This document shows positions 45,426 through 57,200 of a DNA stretch of 64,000 nucleotides, piece after piece (positions within the stretch are counted from its first letter, which is position 1; every line of letters starts with the position of its first letter). The stretch spans positions 5,447,666 through 5,511,665 of the forward strand of contig QVOM02000057.1 in the NCBI GenBank assembly GCA_003586115.2, written 5' to 3'. Below the pieces are notes generated by a model. The model ran no database searches. It was not told where the DNA came from and was given only the letters and a program-made list of their open reading frames with translations. The DNA is from Salvator merianae (taxonomy: Eukaryota; Chordata; Lepidosauria; Squamata; Teiidae). The position numbers and the translations under genes were made by a program.

Positions 45426-48400
45426 TGAGTGTTACCCAGCAACAACAAAATGTAGCATGTACACAAGGTTCGCCCCAATGGCTGTTGTTAACTAGGTGAA
45501 GGAAATGTCACGTACAAGTTAACCTTTCTCTGATGCAGTTTTGCGTAACTGCACATTTCTAGAGACCAGCCATCTGCAGGCTAGTGCAGACTATGGCAGG
45601 CCCAGAATAAGTGTGGAAAGGGCCCTAGTTTTAACCTTTAAGGACCTAAACAGCTTGGAATTGGGGCCACAACTCCTGGGCGTATGTCAGAAACTGTGTC
45701 TGCTTCCTGTGTAGCTGTTGGAACAGTGGGGGCCTGGAGTGTCTTCTTCTTCATTGCTATTCAAAGTGCTGGAGGCCCTCTTGTGTGCAACAAATAACGG
45801 TCACAAGAGCTCCGTTTGCCTTCCCTTGGCTGTGCTGCTGCCTCGGAACAAATCTTGCAAGCAAGGAACCCGCTTGGGAGCAGAAAATGCATCCCAGCTG
45901 TCTAGACAGAAACCCAAGGGTCGCGGCGCTCACCTGCCCATTCAGAAAAGGAGGCGGCCGCAGGGAAAGCGCACGTCAAGGGTCGCAGGGCCACCCAAGG
46001 GACCTTCCGGCAGCTGGATGCGGCTGAAAGCAGTGCCATCTTGAAAGTGGGCAGGAGGAAGGGCGGAGGAGGAGCCAAGGAAATTCTTACAAGGAACTCA
46101 CAAGCAGGGGAATGTCTGCAAATTGCCCTGCTAGACGCAGCTGCATTTGCAGTTCTAGGGAAGCACGAAGTGGTCTTTGGGCAAGCAGATTATCTGCTCC
46201 TCTAGACTTGTTCAGACTGGTCTTTTAAACAGAAGAAGCCTTAGATCTTAATCAGGGAGGCCATTTTTCCAAGAAAGAGGCAGTGCAGTCTAGTGGCTAG
46301 AGTTTTAGACTTGCAGCTAGGAGTCTGCGCGTTCAAATCTCTTCTTGGGCAGAAATCTACCCAGGATGATCATAGGCCAGTCCTTTCAAGCATAGCCTAC
46401 CTCGCAGGGTTCTTGGGAGGATAAAAGGGAGGGTCAGAGAAAAATGGGGAGGTGATGTAGATTAGAATCATGAGGTCCCTGGGTTTGAAACTCGCAACTA
46501 CATCATGAAAATTCCATGACTGACCTTGGGTCAGTCCTGTCTCGCTGTCTAATATACATCACAAGGTTGTTGTCAAGGAAAAAATGGAGAGGCAGAAGAG
46601 ATTAATGCAAGTCAAATAAAGAAACAGGCTAAAGGCAAGAAACAGCCCATATGCATCTGGTAGATGCGGGAAATCACGATCGGTCACAAATGGGATTTCT
46701 GGGGCGACCGAGTGCAGAAATAAAACTGTGAAGTTTTGATCTATCCTTTCAAACAGAAATATAGGCAAACTGCATTGCTTCTAGCAAAGGGAAATAACAG
46801 GCAGAGCTAAGCAGCCTCTTAAATCAAGCTACCCAGATTAAATCGGCAACATGAAGAAATAAGTGGGATTTTTAAAATCTATTTTTAAACCACTAGTATT
46901 TTCTACCCAAAAGAGGAGAGATTGCCAATATCAGGCTGATTTGTGGAGTGGACGGAGCAAGGTCCTAGGCCCCAAAATCCATTTAATTCAGAGTCCCCAA
47001 ATAGAGGATATATCAAATATTAAACTGATAATCACAAAAACTGGAGATTTGTTTCTTCCACCTGAGGTTTTCCCACCCCCTTTCATTGCTCTAGAAACAT
47101 TACATGAGCCCCCTTGTGCTCTTACTTCTAGTTCTCTGCATGTGAGAGGGAAGACAGAAAATACTTTACATCCATCCTCTTATAATTAGATGCCTAACTT
47201 CAGAATTCTGTGGTTCAGAACTTTGCTTGGCTGCAAAAGCTCAGTTGAGTGATGTGTAATAAAGCTCTGGTTTTTTCCCAAAAGCAAGGTCACACGAATC
47301 ATGGTTTCGGCAAAGTTTCAGATTTAGGAGTTATAATTTAGGTATACACATAAACACTTGAGGAGCTAGGACTGATTTTTTTATACACAGAGAAGAGAAT
47401 AAACAGTCTGTGTCAAGTCTCTTTAAAAGTGGATAGTTGATTCATTCATTTATTAATTTGTTTTACACACGCACAGACAAGTTGAATAGAGCAGGGATAT
47501 ACAGAGATACAAGTTAACCATGTAGATACACGTAGAAAAAATAAACTAGATTAAAAAGATATTGTATAAGATGTCTACATTTATTCAACAAGGCTCACAA
47601 ATTTATTTTTCTGTCTTTACACTGCACCACACTCTACTATTCACAGAGCAGCTTGTGAAAAGTTAAAACATATAAAAACACAGTTGACATAGGCAAGCTA
47701 AGACCATTCAAGATTAAGAAAAGTAAATATAAACATGAGAAGCTCACATGGTTTTTTTGTTTCAGTTGCTTCTTTCAGAGACAGCATGGCATTCTGGCGA
47801 AAATCTATTTATGTATTAAAAGTTGCATCCAAACTATGCTTACTTATTCCACTATATTTGAATATTCTGAAATAAAGCAGAGATATTCTAGAATAATTCC
47901 AGAACATCCTTTATTCCAGAACATCCAAATATAATCGTATAAGTAAGTGATGTCTGGATGCAGTCTAAGACATTTTTATCCCGCTTTCCATTTTAAGAAA
48001 TTTCAAAGCAGTTTACAGAACATTTAAAAGAAGGGAAAAACAGTAAAACCAACAGTTAAAAAACACACTAATCTACAACGATAATACTCTCTGAGCTGTT
48101 TTAGATTGTAATGAGGCTATCTAACCAACTGTAGCTTAAAGCTCTTAAGAAGTTAATATACAATTCAGTCAGATTGTTTAACCCTGCTTTTCCTAAGCAA
48201 AGAAAAACTTTTAAGTTTTCTACATTCTGTTCCACATTTCCTACAAGAGCCTTCAGATACTGCTTCTCCATATCAAGTCTTTCTGTTCCATAAGACGGAA
48301 GATGACACCAGAAATAAAGAATTCAGGATCCAGGATCAGACAAAACCTGCAGAAGAGGAGAAAAATGAGATTTAAGAGCGTATTCAAAACTCCACTTTCC

Positions 48401-49160
48401 CCCTCCTTTTCCAGAAATGCAGCAGTTACCGCCATAACACTGTTTTGCATTACAAGTGGTTTATAGGAGCAAAGCCATCGCAATAGGTAATGAAAGCTTT
48501 TGCCAACACACCGTTTGTCCCAATGCTTGAGGATAGAACCAGCAGATGGTAAAGCCGCTGGTACCGAAGACAGAACACTGGGAAGGGATTTCTTTACCTC
48601 CGGACATTACAGAACCAGGTACTGCAAAACCTGACCCTGCCAAGAAATGGAGGCATGCCGCAGTTGGGGCAAATCCACTCACTCTGGAAGCCAATACCAT
48701 CCACTCTCGAATGAAACAGGAAAGATGATCACAAATTAAGACTACGTCTTATTCAAGCTCAGGATGTGAACTAGGAAACCTTCATCTAGTTCAGGGAAGA
48801 GGCGCTATTATTCATTTAGGTTGCATCCAGGCATCGCTTACTTCTTCCGCTATATATGGTATTTCAGAATAAAGCATGGATAGGCCGGACAAAGCAAGGG
48901 CAAAAATAAATCCATGCATAAATAAGCAATGGCTCTCTACATTTCTGCCCTCTCTAAATCCCCAAAAAGCAAAGATAAAAATAAATCTATTATAAATAAA
49001 CAAGCGTGCATTTTACCAAAACTGCAGAGCTCCTTCTGCACAGATCTCCCATTCTTCAGGCTACTTAAAAAAATAAAAATAAAAAAATGGTCTCGATCAC
49101 GCTTCTCCAATACACTCAACTCTCCTGCAAAAAATTCGAAAAGAACTAAGCACGTTTTGC
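45426..49160. other. Long CSKMT intron / upstream stretch without recognised exons
   Basis: Includes a tRNA-related SINE at about 46275-46430 and long AT-rich, mostly unique sequence. An open frame at 45718-46044 has no recognisable domain. The missing CSKMT 5' exon is expected somewhere here. Confidence 0.45.
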
Positions 49161-49185
49161 CTCGCCTATTTATATGCCAAGCAGA

Positions 49186-49410
49186 CGTGTCTCTTGCGCG
49201 CCCCCTCTGGCCATTCGAAGAAAGCGCGAGGGGGGGTAACGTGTTAGCCTCGTCCTTTTTTGACTAATCAGATTGCACGGGGCGGAAGAGGCGGGTCTTA
49301 AGGGCGGGAAATGACGGATTCGCCCGGAAGTAGAACCGTAGACTGCGGAAATAAGGTTGAAGAAAAGCATGGGGGCGACTGGAAAAATCAATCGGCCGCG
49401 GACGGTAATG
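49186..49410. promoter_or_regulatory. Divergent CSKMT/C11orf98 promoter, copy 2 (functional)
   Basis: TATA-less CpG-rich segment with 'gcggaagaggcggg' at 49282-49295 and the ETS motif 'ccggaagt' at 49324-49331, 38 bases before the C11orf98 ATG. Copies 1 and 3 retain both motif positions. Confidence 0.7.
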
Positions 49411-51527
49411 GAGATAAACTTTTTTTTCTTTTTTTATTATTAATTTGTAGCTGAAAGTCATTTTCTTTTCCGCTGAGAAGTTAAGGGAGGGAGCGAGTGA
49501 GACCTACACTTTAAATATGTTTTAAGAATATTCTATGTATTCTATACGCTATATATTATTTATATTATATAAACTATATATTCTATATTTTTTTGTTGTG
49601 ACCTGCCCAGGGGGCCTTCTAGTGGAGGGCGGGATATAAGTTCTTCAATAAAAATAAAATAAATGAATAAATAAACAATAACACCCAGTGTTTGTTTGGA
49701 GGTTTCAATGCATTGTGGGTTTGCTTCCCCATCTATTGCTTCTTAATTATGTATAATTTTGGTACAACACGCCTGCTAGGTTGGCCAGGGCCACGGGCAA
49801 GAATTCAGTCTTCTGCATCAAGTTTCCTGAGGAAAATATGTTGTTGAAAGTTGTCATATATTGAGGGGACATTTTTCTAACGAAAAACCATATATAAGGA
49901 GCAAAGCAGGGGGTTAGACGGGGCCACACCTAAAAAAATCTCCCTTGGCTTATTTTGTCACTTGACTTATAGGGAAGATCTCCCATAGAGGGCAATACCA
50001 GATAGCAAAATGCTGGGACAAAAAATGTCTCTTCCCCCTCCCTTTGACACTGTAATCCGTTTGCCTAAAATTGGCAATTCTTTTTTTTTTCTCTTGTTTC
50101 AGGAGCTGCAGAAGAAACTTTTCAAAAGGCGCCGCGTTCTCAGCAAGCAGAAGAGAAAGAAGCACCGAATTGTGGGCGCTGTGATAGATGAAGACCTCAC
50201 CACTATTCACCATTTGAAGAAAAGATCGTGAGTTCCTCCTCATCCTGGGGCCAGGGGAAACCCTCGCACAGGAGCTGGTGTAGAAAGGAACCAGGGGGTG
50301 TTTTATAAGGAGATATCCCCCCCCCCCCAGCTTTTGAGTTCTGTTATCAGCTGTGAAATATGTGTGCAGGGAGATACTGAGAAATGCAGGAGCTGGGCTG
50401 CCTGGCTTCTTTTTAATTCTGTAAAAGATTTGAGGAAATAAAGACATCAGGACCTAGGCCTTTTAATTTCTCTTCCAATTTTGAAGAAAAATGAAAGTTG
50501 GGCACATATATTGGCTTGAACCCCAAATATCTAAAGGAATGCCTTCTCCCATATCGACCTGCCTGTGCCTTTAGATCTGTAGCTGAGGCCCTCCTGGTTG
50601 CCCTACCTCCTTCGGTAGCTAAAGGGGTGGGTTCTCAGGATAGGGCCCTCTCGGTGGTAGCCCCCAGACAATGGAGTAGTTTTCCCACCTGAGATGCACC
50701 AGGCATCTTCACTGTATACAACATCTAGGCTTTCTTCTCCAGTTCCAGCTCTCGTGCCAACATCACCCTCTCAGGGAAGAAGAAAAGGAAACTGCTGAAG
50801 CAAATCCGCCATGCAACAAAGGAGAAAATAGAAATGCAAGGTAACTTTTTCTCCTCAAGTTCATCTTAGCAACAAGATGGTTAATCCTGGAGATGATCAA
50901 AAGGAATAGTTTTTTAAATTATTATTATTCAATCAATTGGAGGTGTGAGGGGTTGTGGGACATGAAAGGGCCTTCTTTGTGGTGGCTCCCCAGCTTTGGA
51001 TTAGCTTCCTAGTGGAGGTACACCAGCCACCAACTTTATATGGTTTTCAGCACCAGGTTCAAACCTCTTCCCTGTGCTTAACAGAGGAAAAAGTACATAA
51101 ATCACTATATCAACCATGCAAAACATTAATAATAAAATTGTTTGTTCTGTACCATAACTGAGCAGTAATGCCTTGGTCGAAAGACGTCCTTTCCAAATGA
51201 AAGGAGATTCAGGTTTTGAGAAATGTTGTTTTTTTCTAAAAGCAAAATGATGAACCTCAGAGTTAAGATATCAACCACGGCCCATAACAATAAAGCATAC
51301 TAAACTCACAACGAAAAATTATTACATTTCTAACATTGCCATGTGCAGATGGCACCACGTTATCTTTGAAACATTCTTTCTCGGTCCTTTTCGCAGTTGA
51401 TCTTTCGTTGGTCCCACGTAAAAATACGCAGCAACAGAAGAAAAAGTTGAAGAATGAAGAAAAACCGATAGTCTGCCCCGATGTAGAGATGGCAGAACCT
51501 TTGCCCCCAACCCCAGCAGAGAGCTGA
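49369..51527 (+). CDS. C11orf98: C11orf98 homologue
   Basis: Four exons, 49369-49404, 50103-50227, 50743-50840 and 51397-51527, join in phase to give 129 aa, close to human. The first exon encodes only 12 residues (ending 'KINRPRT'), identical in style to the human start. The rest is strongly basic: '[13 protein letters not shown]', '[11 protein letters not shown]', 'HHLKKR', '[19 protein letters not shown]', then a Gln/Lys-rich stretch and 'DVEM'. The function is not established; composition suggests a nuclear or nucleolar RNA-associated protein. A LINE fragment in intron 2 ends within about 15-20 bases of the exon 3 acceptor. AATAAA at 51669 is the likely polyadenylation signal. Parts are duplicated on both sides as relics. 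Confidence 0.95.
50505..50730 (+). mobile_element. LINE 3' UTR fragment abutting C11orf98 exon 3
   Basis: Includes 'ctcggtggtagcccccagac' and 'ctgagatgcaccaggcatc', related to 44730-44900 and 24100-24180. It ends just before the pyrimidine tract of the acceptor at 50742. Confidence 0.55.
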
Positions 51528-51668
51528 GGTCTTCAACTTTTTTTCTGCCTTTTTAAATGTAGCCTGAGGTTATCAGAATAACATTCCCAAATTAGAAAAG
51601 TTAGGTGGTGGCTGCATTTTTTATTTGGTTTAGCTGCGTATTTAAGCCTGTGAATTGGGAAGCGGCTG

Positions 51669-51674
51669 AATAAA
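51669..51674 (+). terminator. C11orf98: C11orf98 polyadenylation signal
   Basis: AATAAA lies 142 bases after the stop codon. The same signal, in the same flanking sequence, is preserved in the duplicate at 40419-40424. Confidence 0.6.
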
Positions 51675-52569
51675 AGTACTGGCAAATGATGAACTGCGTG
51701 GATGAGATGTCTGCTCAGGAATGGACTGTCTTCCCTCCAGCTGTGTGGACAGTTGCTCCGCTTAGAGGGAATCCTGGCAGTAGCTTAGTGGCTGTGTATG
51801 TGCTTTGCATGGGGAAGATCCCAGTTTCAGTTCCTGGCCTTTCCCTGGAAGAAGGCAATAGCAAACCACTTCTGTGTTATTACTAAGAAATCTGTGTGGG
51901 CTTATCCTAAACAGCTTGGACCCTAAATATTTGAAGGAATACCACCTTCCATCAATTCAGATCAGCAGAGGGGTCCCTCCCTCATCTTCTGTTGTAAGAG
52001 GTCTGGCAATTCGAGGGAAGGGCCTTCTCTGCAGTGACCCCCAGTTTGTGGAACAAACTTTCTCTACAGGCATGCCAGGGAACAATGGCCTTATACTGTT
52101 GTATTTTACTTATAAACTGCTCTGAAAACATCAGGTGTAGAACAACATAAAAATGTAAATAAATTAAATTAGTAAAAAATTAGCAGCCAGAAGTTTCTTT
52201 GTTTATTGATTGGAAACATTTATATGCACTGTATCATCTAAAAGATCCTGAAGTGGTTCACAACACCAGTCTAAATACAAGGTTAATAACAAATAAAAAC
52301 AACCAAATATTAACAAAGATTTAAAATTAGATGGGGCAAGGAATAGGCATTAGTTCATACCAGGAAGGTCTGAGTGAACAAACAGATTTTCAGCAGGTAC
52401 TGAAATGTGCTAATAGGGTGCCTTATAAATATGTATTTGGAGAGCATCGCAGAACGCAGGTGCCACCACAGGGAAGGCCCTGCTGTAGGATACAGAAATA
52501 CTCTCTTCTTTGCAACTATGCAAAGAGCTGAGCCTTGCCCTTTCTAACTGGGCTCCCCACTTACAACTT

Positions 52570-53160
52570 TCTGTTTAAAGCCCATCAATAAACAGTTTCC
52601 CCAACATGCCTGGTGTGATCATTACACCCACACCCATACCCGATCCTTCTTGGGGAAATGCCACTGGTTCTGCGCACATAACCTCAGACAGTGCCCCAGT
52701 CCACAAAAGCTCACCCTGTCCCTTTTCTCTCACTCCAACATGCTGAAGAGAATTTGCTTTATACCACAAAGTGCAGTCTCCTATCATGTAAAGTTTTCCA
52801 CCTTTGTGACATAGCTGCAGTTATGGAGCTGACTTCTTTCACACACGCACCACCCGGGGAGGAGAAAGAAAAAGATCCATGATTAGATATCAGAGGGGAC
52901 TTTCCTTTATTACTGCAGTTATCAAATAAAAGAGCGTCCAGAAACCCTCCAGGAGCTGAGGACCTTCGCAGTGGTGGCCCCCAGAACGTGGAATAGTCTC
53001 TCCCTGAGCCGCACGCACTTGAAATGAAAGACTAGGCGCCGCGTTAGGTCAGCCCGGGAGGCGTTTAAGGTGAAGAGAAGATGAACCCACGACCGCGGGC
53101 ACAAACAAATAACAGGGCGAAAATGGGCGGAGGGGGAAAATGCCCTTTTTGCCTCGTCGC
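52570..53160. other. CSKMT 3' flank relic without CSKMT (unit 3)
   Basis: 52600-52820 is collinear with 43805-44010 ('tggtgtgatcatta', 'cttcttggggaa', 'tgccactggttct', 'agtccacaaaagctc'). The similarity stops where the CSKMT coding exon would begin; a LINE tail at about 52950-53010 follows instead. Confidence 0.7.
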
Positions 53161-53164
53161 CAAG

Positions 53165-53410
53165 CAGGCGCCTCTGGCTAGTCGAAGGTAGAGCAGGCGA
53201 AAGAGAGAGCGCTTAGCTCCCAGTCCTTGGTTGGCCTCGTCCCTTTGAACAACCAGATTGCACCATGTGGGGCGGAAGAGGCGGGCTCTTTGGGGAGAAA
53301 ATGGCGACGGGTTGGACTTCCCCGGAAGTAAGGTTACTAGTAGCACGTGTGTGAATGGGAAAGTATGGGGGGCAGGAAAAAGCCATCGGATTCGGCCGCG
53401 GCAGAAATGG
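53165..53410. promoter_or_regulatory. Divergent CSKMT/C11orf98 promoter, copy 3
   Basis: Keeps 'gcggaagaggcggg' at 53272-53285 and 'ccggaagt' at 53332-53339. The sequence matching C11orf98 exon 1 starts with an ATG at 53365 but has a frameshift. Its splice donor is changed to 'gcagaaatgg', so the exon cannot be spliced normally. Confidence 0.65.
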
Positions 53411-53607
53411 GGAGACTTTATTTTCTTGCTTTATTATTATTTTGTTTTAGGTGATTTTTCAAAGTCCTTTCCTTTTCCGATGAGAATGTTGATAATCACA
53501 CCCAGCTTTCATTGTTTTGGGAGTTTGCTTGGACGCCTATTGTTTATTAATTTATGTACAACACGTCTGCTAGGTTGGCCAGATCCGGTGGCCAGAATGC
53601 AGTCCTC

Positions 53608-53840
53608 TGCGTAAAAACATAAGAGGAGCCTTGTTGGGTCAGGCCACGGCCCACCTAGTCCAGCATCCCGTCTCGCAGAGTGTCCACCAGTTGCTTCTGG
53701 GCATTTCAAGCAGAAGACGAAGGCAAAACCTTCACCTGCTCTCCACTCCCTGCAAATGGCCTTGAGAGGCATCCTGCCTGTCTCTCCAGTGTTCTGATGG
53801 AAAGGGAGTTTGGGATGCAAAAAAAAAAAAAAAAAAGGAC
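53608..53840 (-). mobile_element. LINE 3' tail (family A) with adjacent A-tract
   Basis: Begins 'aaaacataagaggagcc' and contains 'gcttctgggcatttcaagcag' in pieces. A run of 17-20 A residues lies at about 53819-53836. Confidence 0.6.
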
Positions 53841-54114
53841 TTGCAGAAACAGCAGTACTATTGTCCCTTTAGGAAAAGCGTTGTATATTGTATATTTGGT
53901 TTGGATTGTGGAAATATGAACTGTGGGCCCGCGGAGATGTTCGGCACCATTTGCAGGGCCAGAATTCAGTCAGACGAAACCGCAGCAGGGACGTTATCGC
54001 CTCTGTGTGGCTGTACTAAAGATCGAAGCCGGAACTCTAGGAGCTGGGGTTGGAGCTCCTACACGGATCCTTTACAAAACGCACGGCTGCGATGCTCCGT
54101 TGTGATGCTTCCCC

Positions 54115-54211
54115 CCCAGCCCGGCCACGCGCATGCGCGGCGGAGAAAAGGCGCTGAAAAAGCCTTCAGCGTCGTCGTCCTCCTTCCCACTTGTTCTCCC
54201 TTGCGTCGGGA
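54115..54211 (+). promoter_or_regulatory. INTS5: INTS5 promoter with NRF1-type palindrome
   Basis: The perfect 12-base palindrome CGCGCATGCGCG at 54128-54139 matches the core of NRF1 sites. It lies 73 bases upstream of the INTS5 ATG in a CpG-rich, TATA-less segment. Confidence 0.6.
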
Positions 54212-57200
54212 ATGGCTGCGTTATGCGATCCTCCGGGGGCGGCGGGGCCTCCGGGGGCGGCCCCCAGCCCCAAACCAGCAGCCGCTCCTCCATCGCTCAG
54301 GTACCGGCTCCCTCTGCTCCTCGAAGCCCCCTATCTGCGCTCCAGGGGTTGCTTGGCTTCCTTTCCACTCCCCCACCGGCTGTTGTTGTGGAACTGCAAC
54401 TCCCATCATGCCTCGCCCCTGGCCCTGGCTGGGAGGGCCGATGGGAGTTGTAGTTCCGTCGCATCTGGAGGCGCAAGAGTTTGCTTAACCCAGGTCTATC
54501 TATCCTGGGGTCTTCGCAAGTAGAGGGAAGCTTTAAAGGGGGGGGGGGGCGAATTTTATAAATATAGGCACATTGATATGTGTAGCACTAGGAAAAGTTT
54601 TTAAAGCTTTCTAGATCTCTGCCCCAAGGAACTTACAGACAAAAGTCTCGATCCTCTGGAAATGAGGGAATAGATGTCCATTATATCAGGGTTTTTATGT
54701 TTATTCTTTTATTTCTTAATAATTTATTCTTAAATCTTTTAAATGTAATTGTTTTCCCCTGGTATTGTAATTTTTATTCTTGTAATACTGTATATAATAA
54801 TCTGTTCTGGTCAAAGAAGAGCTATTTTGGCTACCAATAATCCACATAATGTATTTTAGTTTTGTTCAGTATTGGATTTAGAGTCTGTCTTTCCTTGAAA
54901 GAGGCCAAGGCAGTGTCTGTTGTTTTCTGCTTCTCCGTTTTGTCTTCACAACAGCTCTATGAGGTAGGTTAAGCTGAAAGGCAGGGATTGTGTCTAGTGG
55001 TGGTTTGGGTCTGTTGTGTGACAGAAAGCTGGCTGAAGCTGGAAGTGATCGGAGAAGGCATAGCTAATAGAACATGTGTTGCTATAAGGCTGCAATTCTA
55101 TGCAAACCTTGCAGAAAATTTTGTTACAGTATCCTTTATTAATAAGAGTTTCTGGAGCTCAGTTGGAGAGCAAATGGTCTGGAAGGTTGCGAGTTTGATC
55201 CCCAGCCTCTCCTTAGAAGTAGGCAATAGCAAACCATTCCTGTATGCCTCCCAAGAAAACTGCATAGAGGGGCCCAAGGAGTCTGGAAGGGGGGTTAGCT
55301 CAGTAGTAGAGCAAACTGGCTGGAAAACAGTGGGTTGCCGGTCCAATCCCCAGTCTCTCTCCGTTAACAGGTAATAGCAAACCACTTCTGAATCTCTGCA
55401 AGTAAAACTGCATAGAGGGGCCCTTTATTAACTACACTTTATTAATACTTGATTATTTTTCAGAGTTATCCCAAAACCGGCCTAACTCTTAATTGGACTT
55501 CAAGGAGTTTCCTTTACAGGGAAGCTTAGCTGGCAAAATAACAGGGGAAAATCACAGTGTGGTGACTTCAGGCCCTCCAAATTAGTTCAAATTTGTGCGC
55601 AGGCGCCCACGAGCAAAGTTAACTTTACAACCCATTTTTCTCCCACAGTTCCCAAGAGCTGGCCCAGGAGATCAAGGCGTTCTTGAGCGGCGTGGATCCC
55701 ATCCACGGCAACAAGCTCACGATCAAGGAACACGCCCGTTGCGCCCTGCTGCTTCTGCGGAGTTTGCCGCCCGCGCGCGGCGCCGTCTTGGACCATTTCC
55801 GCGGCGTCTTTGACGAATACGTGTGCACGTACCTGCTGGAGCTGGAGAGCAGCGAAGGCGGCCTGGGGCCCATCCGCTCCCAGGGCCCCAACGTGGACGA
55901 CGTCGTGCAGGAGATCCAGTCGGTCCTCTCCGAGTTTGTCCGCATGAACCCCAAATCGTGGGCTCCGCTGGTCTCTGCCTGGTCGATCGACCTGATGGGG
56001 CAGCTGAGCAGCAAGTACGCCGGCCGGCACGGTGTGCCGCACGCCAGCAGTCTGAACGAGCTGCTCCAGCTCTGGATGTCCTGCAAGGCCACCCGGACGC
56101 TGATGGAGATCTACACGCAGTGCCTGTCCTCCATGATCAGCACCTGTCCAGACGCTTGCGTGGATGCGCTCCTGGACACGTCGGTCCAGCACTCGCCGCA
56201 CTTCGACTGGGTGGTGGCCCACATCGGCTCGTCCTTCCCCAACACCATCATCAACCGCGTGCTCTCCTGCGGCCTGAAGGACTTCTGCATGCACGGGACA
56301 GCCTCGGCCGACCTGCTCCTCTTCCCTAGTGCCACGGCCACCGACAAGAGGGTCCCGAAGATTGCCTCCGTGGTGGGCATCCTGGGCCACCTGGCCTCGC
56401 GGCACTCAGAGAGCATCAAGCAGGAGCTGCTGGGGATGTTCCACGCCAGCCTGGGGCCCGCCCGGGACCAGCAGCAGAAAGCCACGGTGCCCTTCCTGCT
56501 GCAGCTGGCCGTGATGTCGCCGCCTCTGCTGGGCACCATCTCGGCCGAGCTGGTGGACTCCCTCAAGCCGGGCGTGCTCAACCAGCTGCACCAGCAGTTC
56601 GCCGCCCTGCCGCGGGAGGACCTGGAGAACATGGTCAGCATCGTGGTGCACCTCATCTGCCAGACCTCGGGCGGCGCCTACCGCACTCTGCAGTTCCTCA
56701 TCAACACCGCCATGCCAGCGTCCGTCATCACCACCCCGGGGCTGGCCGTCCACGACAGCGTGCGGGAGGCCTGCGACCGCGTCATCCAGCTGCTGCTGCT
56801 CAACCTGCAGAAGCTGGTGTACAACCGCGGGGGGGCCACCCTGGCTGAGGCCCCGCCCCGCCCCGTCCCCTTCCTGGACGAGCTGAAGGGCCACGTGCGG
56901 CAGCTGTGCATGGAGACACTGCGGCTGGAGCGCAAGCGGTTCCTCTGGCAGCACCAGCTGCTGGTCCTCCTCTCGGTGTACTGCACGCCCAGCTGCGCCA
57001 GCGAGGCGCTCTGCTTCCTGCTGACGCTGGCCCGCAGCCAAGAGGAGCTCAGCCTGGCCACCCAGCTGCACGCCGTGCTGAGCTCCTGCATGAGCGACCT
57101 GCTGCCCGCCACGGTCAAGAAGTGCGTCTGCCGGATCCACGCCGGCGGCCTCTCCGAGCCTCACATGGCCCAGCTCTTCCAGAACCTGGCCTTGATCATG

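Noticed and set aside
45718..46044. 108-codon open frame as a new gene
   Set aside because: No domain, no splice or promoter support, and composition like the surrounding intron.
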